NCBI GenBank assembly: GCA_016293155.1
Contig: JAEDEU010000007.1
Span: 1-32,135 of the forward strand
Source of the DNA: Clostridiaceae bacterium
GTDB taxonomy: Bacteria > Bacillota > Clostridia > Oscillospirales > Butyricicoccaceae
DNA length: 32,135 bases
Direction: 5' to 3'
In this document: one piece after another, positions 26,599-32,135 of the stretch
Numbering within the stretch: position 1 is the stretch's first letter
Layout of the letters: every line of letters starts with the position of its first letter
The notes under the pieces: generated by a model
Databases searched by the model: none
What the model was told of the DNA's origin: nothing
What the model saw: only the letters and a program-made list of their open reading frames with translations
Program-made: the position numbers and the translations under genes

Positions 26599-27295
26599 AT
26601 AGCTCGGGAGCGGGCGTGTCCGGATGATTGACCGCGTTCCAGTCAATCGGATCCATGCCGTGCTCATATAAAAATTCGTTTGCCTTGGAAAAATGTCCGC
26701 AGCCGAAAAAGCCATTGTGCGCCGAGAGCGGGGACGGATGCGCCGCCTGCAAAATCAAATGCTGCGGTGCGGTAATCAGCTCGGCTTTTTTGCGGGCGTT
26801 TGCGCCCCAGAGCAGGAACACAAGCGGTTTTTCCCGCTCGTTGAGCAGCTCAATGACGCGGTCGGTCAGGCGCTCCCAGCCCTTGTTTTTGTGCGAATTT
26901 GGCTTTCCCTCGCGCACGGTCAGCACTGTGTTCATCAGCAACACGCCCTCCTGCGCCCACGGCACAAGATACCCGTTGGACGGCGGCAGCATTCCGATGT
27001 CCGAATACAGCTCCTTGAAGATATTTTGCAGAGACGGCGGCATGGGAATCTCCGGACGGACGGAGAAGCACATGCCGTGCGCCTGTCCGGCACCGTGATA
27101 GGGGTCCTGCCCCAGAATAACCGCCTTGACATCGGAGTAGGAGGTATATTTAAGCGCATTGAAGATATCCTTCATCGGGGGATAGACCTTGTGTTCCCGA
27201 TATTCCGTGATGAGGAAATCGCGCAGGGTCTGATAATATTCCGCAGAAAACTCCTCTGCGAGCAGGGTATCCCATTCATTTCCGATGTTGACCAT
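26597..27295 (-). CDS. ung: Uracil-DNA glycosylase (family 1)
   Basis: Excises uracil from DNA in base-excision repair. The 232 residues include the water-activating motif G62-Q-D64-P-Y-H-G68, the L-L-x-N-T-x-L-T-V segment (119-127) that holds the uracil-binding asparagine, and H186-P-S-P-L-S-A192. Length and motif order are those of standard Ung. The start is ATG 27295 (M-V-N-I-G), with AAAGGAG upstream. Single gene with its own promoter and a shared terminator. Confidence 0.97.
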   Translation of the reverse strand: MVNIGNEWDTLLAEEFSAEYYQTLRDFLITEYREHKVYPPMKDIFNALKYTSYSDVKAVILGQDPYHGAGQAHGMCFSVRPEIPMPPSLQNIFKELYSDIGMLPPSNGYLVPWAQEGVLLMNTVLTVREGKPNSHKNKGWERLTDRVIELLNEREKPLVFLLWGANARKKAELITAPQHLILQAAHPSPLSAHNGFFGCGHFSKANEFLYEHGMDPIDWNAVNHPDTPAPEL

Positions 27296-27328
27296 ATACA
27301 GGCTCCTTTATGACAAATAGATGAGGTA

Positions 27329-27357
27329 ATTATATCAGTTTGGCTACAAAATGTAAA
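27329..27357 (-). promoter_or_regulatory. Promoter of ung
   Basis: Minus strand: TTTACA (27357-27352), 17-bp spacer, TATAAT (27334-27329). Only 6 bp separate its -35 from the -35 of the divergent GntR-ABC promoter. Confidence 0.85.
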
Positions 27358-27363
27358 TAGAGG

Positions 27364-27392
27364 TTGACAGGGGGTGGCGGGTACAGTAAACT
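27364..27392 (+). promoter_or_regulatory. Promoter of the GntR-ABC operon
   Basis: TTGACA (27364-27369), 17-bp spacer, TAAACT (27387-27392). The -10 lies inside a palindrome (27385-27401), so a bound repressor would block RNA polymerase. Confidence 0.75.
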
Positions 27393-27418
27393 GAGTGTAC
27401 TAGGATATATAGAACAGT
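27385..27418 (+). promoter_or_regulatory. Candidate operator(s) for the YtrA-type regulator
   Basis: A 17-bp palindrome at 27385-27401 has half-sites AGTAxACT and AGTxTACT around a central G. Overlapping it, AGTGTA (27394-27399), 13 bp, AACAGT (27413-27418) resembles the AGTGTA-N13-TACACT repeat that I recall for B. subtilis YtrA. Either would cover the -10 and transcription start. Confidence 0.6.
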
Positions 27419-27440
27419 TCATACAGAAAGGAGGGGAAAT

Positions 27441-27815
27441 ATGATTCGACTGGATTATCGAGACAGCCGTCCGGTATACGAGCAGATTGCAGATAAGCTG
27501 GAGATGCTTGCAATGTGCGGCGCGCTGGAGCCGGAAGAGCAGCTGCCGTCCGTGCGGCAGCTGGCGACCGAATTATCCATTAATCCGAACACCGTGCAAA
27601 AGGCATATGGGGAGCTTTTGTCGCGTGGTGTCATCTATTCGGTCAAGGGAAGGGGAAACTTTATCTCGGACTCTGTGGAGGAGCTGCGGGAACGAAAGCT
27701 GACGGACATTCGAAAACAGATCGAATTGCTGCTGAAACAAGCGCGGGAGCTGGGGATGACAGATAAGGAGCTGCGGCATATGCTGTGGTCATTGAGTGGA
27801 GGTGAAGAACAATGA
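27441..27815 (+). CDS. GntR family transcriptional regulator, YtrA subfamily
   Basis: Short GntR protein of 124 residues: an N-terminal winged helix (about 8-75, with Q-L-P-S-V-R-Q-L-A-T-E-L and N-P-N-T-V-Q-K-A-Y recognition region and the G-R-G-N-F-I wing) and a C-terminal helical dimerisation piece of only about 50 residues. That architecture defines the YtrA subfamily, which is nearly always encoded at the head of an ABC transporter operon and represses it; in B. subtilis relief comes with certain cell-wall antibiotics. RBS AAAGGAGGGG. Its stop overlaps the start of the ATPase gene (ATGA). Confidence 0.94.
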   Translation: MIRLDYRDSRPVYEQIADKLEMLAMCGALEPEEQLPSVRQLATELSINPNTVQKAYGELLSRGVIYSVKGRGNFISDSVEELRERKLTDIRKQIELLLKQARELGMTDKELRHMLWSLSGGEEQ

Positions 27816-28711
27816 TTGAAACCAATCTGGTGTGCAAGAGCTTTGGAACGATTCGTGCGCTGGATTCGGTCTCTACGAGTATTCGGAGCGGGGCAGTTTA
27901 TGGGATTATCGGTTCCAACGGAGCCGGAAAATCCACCTACCTGCGCGTATTGGCGGGAGTGCTCAAGCCGGACAGCGGTACAGCGACCATCGACGGCACG
28001 GAGATTTTTGAAAATCGTGCAGTCAAGGAGCAGTGCTTCTATATTTCGGATGAGCAGTATTTTCTGCCGGGCAGTACGCCGGAGGAAATGGAACGGTATT
28101 ATCGGATGTTCTATCCCAAATTCGATCATGATCGGTTTATGATGCTGATTAACGGCTTTGGGCTGGATCCGAAACGCAAGATTCGTACCTTTTCCAAGGG
28201 CATGAAAAAGCAGGTGTCGGTGATCTGTGCGATGGCATCGGGCGCACAGTATCTGTTCTGCGACGAAACTTTTGACGGACTGGATCCTGTGGCGCGTCAG
28301 GCAGTAAAGAGCCTGTTTGCAATGGATGTTGCAGAGCGCGGGATTACGACGGTGATTGCCTCGCACAACCTGCGTGAGATGGAGGACATCTGCGATCATG
28401 TCGGACTGCTGCACAAGGGCGGCATCCTGCTGTCCCGCGATCTGGATGACATGAAGATGTTTATCCAAAAGGTTCAGTGCCTGCCGGGAGATATCCCGCT
28501 TGGCACGCTGTTCGACGGCTTTGAAATCATGAACAGTGAATGGCGCGGCAAAATGCTGACCGCGACCGTGCGCGGAGAGCGCGCAGAGCTGGAGGAATCG
28601 CTCCGGCAGTTCGGTCTGACGTATTATGAAATGATTCCGCTGACGCTGGAGGAGATTTTTGTGGCAGAAACGGAGGTGACTGGCTATGACATCAAATCGC
28701 TCATTCTGTAA
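27812..28711 (+). CDS. ABC transporter ATP-binding protein (Ytr-like)
   Basis: Nucleotide-binding subunit of 299 residues. Walker A is G34-S-N-G-A-G-K-S41, the Q-loop Q83, the signature F-S-K-G-M (127-131) in place of LSGGQ, Walker B L-F-C-D151-E152 and the switch H185 in A-S-H-N. Degenerate signatures of the type x-S-K-G-M are common in this exporter group and do not imply loss of activity, as the catalytic glutamate is present. The C-terminal 90 residues form an accessory region. It should pair with the permease whose gene overlaps it by 26 bp. Confidence 0.94.
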   Translation: MIETNLVCKSFGTIRALDSVSTSIRSGAVYGIIGSNGAGKSTYLRVLAGVLKPDSGTATIDGTEIFENRAVKEQCFYISDEQYFLPGSTPEEMERYYRMFYPKFDHDRFMMLINGFGLDPKRKIRTFSKGMKKQVSVICAMASGAQYLFCDETFDGLDPVARQAVKSLFAMDVAERGITTVIASHNLREMEDICDHVGLLHKGGILLSRDLDDMKMFIQKVQCLPGDIPLGTLFDGFEIMNSEWRGKMLTATVRGERAELEESLRQFGLTYYEMIPLTLEEIFVAETEVTGYDIKSLIL

Positions 28712-30965
28712 TGCAGGCGTGCTGCTGCGCAGTGGGCTGAAACAGCAGGCACCGCTGCTGCTGGTTTCCGTGATTTCCAGCTTTTTGACCATGCCGGTCA
28801 TGATGATCGTGTTTCTTCAGGATCAGATCGCATCCAGAACCATCTTTGCTTCCGAACAGGAATTTCTGGAAAGCCTGCAAGAGAGCCTTCGGACGCAGAT
28901 GTGTGTCAACAGGCTGTGCCTGATATGGATGATCGTGCTCGCAGTGTTTTCGGCACTCTCAATTTTCAACTATCTGCATTCCAGACAGCAGATTGACTTT
29001 TACCACTCCCTGCCAATCAGCCGCGGCAAGCTGTATGCGGTCAAATTTTTGACAGGCATCGTGGCAATAGTTCCGGCGTATCTGATTGCATTTGCCTTGC
29101 AGTGCATCGTCGTCTGTGTCTACGGCTTCGGAGCAATGCTGCCGGAGATCATCGCAATCCCGCTCCTGAATTTGACAATCGGATTTTTGTTGATTTACAG
29201 CATCAGTGTGCTGTGCATGATCGTCTGTGGAAACACGCTGGTAGCCGTGCTGGTCATGTTCTGGGCGCACTTCGGAGCGGGCATTGCGGCGAATGTGGGT
29301 ATCATGCTCGTCGAGCTGTTCTATCCGACTGCGGTGATTACCACGGAGATGGCAAGAGCGCTGGAAAAGCTGGTTCCGATGGCGCATATTTTGAATTATG
29401 ACGGATTCATTGTGCCAAGCGTCAGTTACAGCGGAGGGAATGTAACCTCGTCGTATTATTGGCAGGAAGGACCGGAGCTGGATGTGCGCTGGTTTGTCGT
29501 CGCAGGAATTGTATGCGTGATTGCGATTGTACTGGGCTGGCTGCTCAGCCGGCTGCGCAAAAGTGAAAGTGCGACAACTGCGATTGCATTCCGCGGACTC
29601 AAGCCGCCGCTGTCCGTACTGATTCATATCGTGCTCACCGTCGGAGGCGGCGTGCTTCTGAGCACGAGCTATCGGTTCTCTATGCCGCTGTTTATCCTAG
29701 GCGCGGTCATCGGTGCACTGCTTGCGCACTGTGCGGTGGAAATCATTTATGATCTGGATTTTGGTGGAATCCGAAACGGCTGGAAGGCATTTGGCATCTA
29801 TGCAGTCCTTGCGGCAGCGGTGATTGCCGGTATGAATGTGGATATTACCGGCTTTAACACTCGTATTCCGGATCGTGAGGACGTTGTGGGCGTCGAGCTG
29901 AAATCATCGAGCAATACACGGCTGACTGCGGAGGCATTTGAAACGCGGTATCTGTATAACTGGTTCGATCTGGACGTATCTTCGGAATATACGAGCGCGA
30001 ATCAGTTCCGACCGCTGTCCTCGGAGGAGAATATCAATTCGCTGTATCAGCTTGCCGGCATTGGTGTGGACAATGGCCGGGAGCGCACGGACTGGTATGA
30101 CGGAGATTACAGCAATTATATCGTAGAATTTACGCTCCGAAACGGCAAAACCTTCCGCAGACAGTACAATCTTCCGAATGAGAACGAAAACGTCATCGAA
30201 GAAGCGGAGACGCTTGCGGAGCGGATGCGCACCTCGAAGGAATACCGCAAAACCCGTCTGGCAGTCAATCTGGTGGATTCGGACAATGTGAGCATTCTGG
30301 CAACCACCAGTATGATAGGAACGAGCGGCGGCAGTGGAGAATGGAAAAAGCTTCATGAAGCAGAGGACTGGATCCAATGGACGAACTTCGCACATCTGAC
30401 AAAGGATCAGGAGCAGATTCAGGAGATCCTTAATACGCTCAAGCGAGAGTATGAGCAGCTGACTCCGGCATATGCGCGCCTGCACCAGCCTGTTCTGATG
30501 ATGCGGACAATGGATGCGGGCTTGCAGAAGATGATGCAGGAAGAAGAAGGCAGAGATGTCTATGACCTCCTGAGCGACAGTTATAGCATTTATGGAGATA
30601 TGCAGAATATTCCGGTCTATTCCTGCTTCACGGAAACGATTGCACTGCTGGAGAAATACTGCGGAAAGGGTCAGTATACTTATAAGGCGGAGGATGTTTC
30701 CGATGTCAAGATTCAGTGGTACAACTATGCCGAGGACGAGGAATGGTCTGAGGAAGAATCCTGTGTTTCCGTCGAGGATGAAAAGGACATTCGCACACTG
30801 CTTAAATACGTCACTGAAATGACTATGACAGAGTTCTGTGAGGTTGCTCCGAAGGAGCTTGAAGAATGCAGCATTACATTCTACACCGGAGCAGAGGAAA
30901 TGTATCTCTCGCTGATGGATTGTGATGCGGTTCGCAATGTTTTAAAACGGTATCGCGTGGAATAA
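28686..30965 (+). CDS. ABC-2-type permease with large C-terminal soluble domain
   Basis: Membrane subunit of 759 residues. The first half is hydrophobic with about 8-10 transmembrane segments (for example around 22-44, 78-98, 118-142, 155-185, 188-212, 270-290, 312-330, 336-356, 370-388), including the Y-H-S-L-P-I-S-R-G-K-L-Y motif after the second helix that is typical of this permease group. Residues about 390-759 are soluble, contain strand-type repeats such as V-E-F-T-L-R-N-G-K-T-F-R-R-Q-Y, and resemble the uncharacterised C-terminal domain (DUF6449-like, from memory) of Ytr-type permeases. Start ATG has GGAGGTGA 5 bp or so upstream, inside the ATPase gene. The transported substrate is not known; stress export or envelope signalling are possibilities. 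Confidence 0.88.
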   Translation: MTSNRSFCNAGVLLRSGLKQQAPLLLVSVISSFLTMPVMMIVFLQDQIASRTIFASEQEFLESLQESLRTQMCVNRLCLIWMIVLAVFSALSIFNYLHSRQQIDFYHSLPISRGKLYAVKFLTGIVAIVPAYLIAFALQCIVVCVYGFGAMLPEIIAIPLLNLTIGFLLIYSISVLCMIVCGNTLVAVLVMFWAHFGAGIAANVGIMLVELFYPTAVITTEMARALEKLVPMAHILNYDGFIVPSVSYSGGNVTSSYYWQEGPELDVRWFVVAGIVCVIAIVLGWLLSRLRKSESATTAIAFRGLKPPLSVLIHIVLTVGGGVLLSTSYRFSMPLFILGAVIGALLAHCAVEIIYDLDFGGIRNGWKAFGIYAVLAAAVIAGMNVDITGFNTRIPDREDVVGVELKSSSNTRLTAEAFETRYLYNWFDLDVSSEYTSANQFRPLSSEENINSLYQLAGIGVDNGRERTDWYDGDYSNYIVEFTLRNGKTFRRQYNLPNENENVIEEAETLAERMRTSKEYRKTRLAVNLVDSDNVSILATTSMIGTSGGSGEWKKLHEAEDWIQWTNFAHLTKDQEQIQEILNTLKREYEQLTPAYARLHQPVLMMRTMDAGLQKMMQEEEGRDVYDLLSDSYSIYGDMQNIPVYSCFTETIALLEKYCGKGQYTYKAEDVSDVKIQWYNYAEDEEWSEEESCVSVEDEKDIRTLLKYVTEMTMTEFCEVAPKELEECSITFYTGAEEMYLSLMDCDAVRNVLKRYRVE

Positions 30966-31008
30966 TGCGTCCGATTGGGGAAATATAACAAAAGAAAAAA
31001 CACAGGAG

Positions 31009-31039
31009 GCAGGCTGCCGGATTGGTTTCGGCAGCCTGC
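31009..31039 (+). other. Strong hairpin without T tract
   Basis: Perfect 11-bp GC-rich stem GCAGGCTGCCG (31009-31019) with its complement (31029-31039), 9-nt loop. No T run follows, so it is a poor terminator on plus. It is preceded by AGGAGG (31004-31009) and lies 23 bp before the small peptide ATG. On minus, a T-rich run follows at about 31002-30991. Confidence 0.7.
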
Positions 31040-31062
31040 TTCGGGCTTATCAGGAGATGATT

Positions 31063-31161
31063 ATGTCATTCGCGGAACTGGGAACACTAATTATGCAGTC
31101 CGGACCGTTTGCACTCAGTGCGTTTATACTGTTCTTTCTGCTACAGGTGATGGTGCGATAA
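31063..31161 (+). CDS. Candidate small membrane peptide, 32 aa
   Basis: ATG at 31063, after AGGAG at 31052-31056, encodes 32 residues with one hydrophobic segment (about residues 16-30, F-A-L-S-A-F-I-L-F-F-L-L-Q-V-M) and a final Arg. Size and layout resemble the single-helix, holin-like toxins of type I toxin-antitoxin loci, but the resemblance is weak and I see no convincing antisense promoter. It could equally be a small regulatory membrane protein, or not translated. The hairpin at 31009-31039 just upstream might control it. Confidence 0.45.
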   Translation: MSFAELGTLIMQSGPFALSAFILFFLLQVMVR

Positions 31162-31263
31162 ATAGCAAAGAGTAATCATAAAAAGGCGCAGGAGCGGGAG
31201 CGGCTGTCAAAGGGATGCAGAAAACGGTCAAAAACTTGTCGTAAATCGAATTATCGTGTCATC

Positions 31264-31297
31264 AATACTTTACAAATAGTATTAAAACCGGTATAAT
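31264..31297 (+). promoter_or_regulatory. Promoter of the XRE gene with palindrome over -35
   Basis: TTTACA (31269-31274), 17-bp spacer, TATAAT (31292-31297). A palindrome AATACT-N8-AGTATT (31264-31283) covers the -35, a fitting place for autorepression by the encoded regulator. The stretch 31162-31263 shows nothing else that I can support. Confidence 0.75.
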
Positions 31298-31328
31298 ATA
31301 AACGTAAAATCATAAGGAGCAGTACGAC

Positions 31329-32000
31329 ATGGCAAGTGACTTTTCCCGTACTTTGGCGCTGCTGCGCCGTGAAAAGAGAATAAGCCAGCGAACAGCGGCG
31401 GGAGATTTACAGGTATCTCAGGCGCTGCTCAGTCATTACGAGAACGGTCTGCGTGAGCCGGGTCTCGGTTTTGTCGTGCGTGCAGCCGATTACTATGGCG
31501 TATCCTGCGACTATCTGCTGGGCAGAAGCATGTCCCGCGAAGGCGCCCGTGCACATCAGCAAACCTCATCCGAGGGCAAAGAGGCACAGCAGGATGCATT
31601 CCTGAAGCTGCTGAGCGATTCGACCGCGCTGCTGCTGGAGCTGGCAGGCAAGTCCGGCTCGGAGCAGCTGGTGGAGGAGCTCAATTCCTATCTGTCCGTT
31701 GTGCTGTATAAGCTGTTCCGCTATCTGTATGCGGCGGATCCGTCCAGCCCGGAGGAGGCGTTTAAAACGCCCGCAGAGAGCTTTGAGGCGCTGTGTGAGG
31801 CGCGGCTTCGGCTGTCTGAACTGCGCATCCGTGCGGCGACACAGGGGCAGGAGCGGTTTGGTCTGAGCAAGGAATCGGTATCCATGCCGAACATGTCTTT
31901 GGCTCAGCTGGCGGTGCAGTATCCGGAGCAGACGCAGTCACTGCTCGAAATGCTTCAGCAGGTATCCGAGCTGATCGAAAAAACAGGAAAAAATGTTTGA
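31329..32000 (+). CDS. XRE family HTH transcriptional regulator
   Basis: A 223-residue DNA-binding protein. The N-terminal Cro/C1-type helix-turn-helix (about residues 5-66) includes L-R-R-E-K-R-I-S-Q-R-T-A-A, V-S-Q-A-L-L-S-H-Y-E-N-G-x-R-E-P and Y-G-V-S-C-D-Y-L-L-G-R, the standard layout. The remainder (about 90-223) is alpha-helical with no enzyme motif and may be a dimerisation or ligand domain. RBS AAGGAG. It is not next to a phage or toxin operon, other than the candidate small peptide upstream. Self-regulation through the promoter palindrome is a reasonable inference. Confidence 0.92.
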   Translation: MASDFSRTLALLRREKRISQRTAAGDLQVSQALLSHYENGLREPGLGFVVRAADYYGVSCDYLLGRSMSREGARAHQQTSSEGKEAQQDAFLKLLSDSTALLLELAGKSGSEQLVEELNSYLSVVLYKLFRYLYAADPSSPEEAFKTPAESFEALCEARLRLSELRIRAATQGQERFGLSKESVSMPNMSLAQLAVQYPEQTQSLLEMLQQVSELIEKTGKNV

Positions 32001-32008
32001 AAAAAATC

Positions 32009-32037
32009 TTGACAATTCGATGGACATGTGATATTAT
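32009..32037 (+). promoter_or_regulatory. Promoter of the tRNA-Thr unit
   Basis: TTGACA (32009-32014), 17-bp spacer, TATTAT (32032-32037). It begins 8 bp after the XRE stop codon with no terminator in between, so some read-through into the tRNA is possible. Confidence 0.8.
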
Positions 32038-32081
32038 AATACACGTCGCTGAGGTATAGCGATGGACGCTAAGCTCGATTC

Positions 32082-32135
32082 GCTGGTGTAGCTCAGTTGG
32101 TAGAGCAGCTGATTTGTAATCAGCAGGTCGGGGGT
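32082..32135 (+). tRNA. tRNA-Thr (anticodon UGU), 3' end cut by window
   Basis: Starts GCTGGTG (acceptor arm), D-arm GCTC-AGTTGGTA-GAGC, anticodon arm GCTGA-TTTGTAA-TCAGC with anticodon TGT, then the variable loop and the first half of the T-arm. The remaining bases lie beyond the window. Confidence 0.93.

Noticed and set aside
30975-31175. 66-residue frame overlapping the hairpin and the small peptide
   Set aside because: TTG start without RBS, runs through a perfect hairpin and overlaps the better-supported small frame in another phase.

Overview
The window reads as a stretch of core chromosome from a Gram-positive member of the Clostridia. The DNA is moderately GC-rich, intergenic spaces are short, ribosome binding sites are strong GGAGG types, promoters are SigA-like, and intrinsic hairpin terminators are frequent. 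Gene content (DegV, DUF1292, DUF1385/YqhQ next to prmC, DUF2695, ROK kinase, YtrA-type GntR) fits a gut-type Oscillospirales/Eubacteriales bacterium; that placement is inference. I see no insertion sequence, prophage, CRISPR array or rRNA. Two tRNA genes are present.

Layout. 1-7650: 3' part of a ROK sugar kinase, a PutP sodium/proline symporter, a convergent cardiolipin synthase, a VOC protein plus DegV pair, and a highly codon-biased glutamate dehydrogenase. 7690-7870: tRNA-Leu(UAG) on the minus strand with its own promoter and terminator. 7900-16422: one long close-packed run: a lipoprotein with calcium-loop-like repeats, a response regulator and histidine kinase, then YqhQ (DUF1385), PrmC, RecA, RecX and RimO, with overlaps or gaps of at most 44 bp. 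16419-18540: a consensus promoter placed on the rimO stop codon drives pgsA-cysS, which ends in a strong terminator. 18714-20673: IMP dehydrogenase of the Tritrichomonas foetus type, with a DUF2695 gene starting directly at its stop codon. 20678-27360: mainly membrane, repair and small-protein genes: Bax-inhibitor-1 protein (minus), CLC chloride transporter coupled to a family-6-like hypoxanthine-DNA glycosylase, a MIF-like protein with DUF1292 (minus), an alpha/beta hydrolase, an unrecognised 287-aa protein, and uracil-DNA glycosylase (minus). 27364-30965: a YtrA-type GntR regulator, ABC ATPase and a large ABC permease with a probable operator on the promoter. 30966-32135: a hairpin followed by a candidate 32-aa membrane peptide, an XRE regulator with a palindrome in its promoter, and the 5' part of tRNA-Thr(UGU).

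How it works together. Most genes are housekeeping: nitrogen and proline metabolism, anionic phospholipid synthesis (pgsA, cls), recombination and base-excision repair (recA/recX, ung, hypoxanthine glycosylase), translation quality (prmC, rimO, cysS) and guanine nucleotide synthesis. The parts that look regulatory or adaptive are the lipoprotein/two-component triad at the head of the recA-containing run, the self-regulated YtrA-ABC operon, and the small peptide/XRE segment. No clearly new defence or mobile system is visible; the most unusual items are listed as findings.
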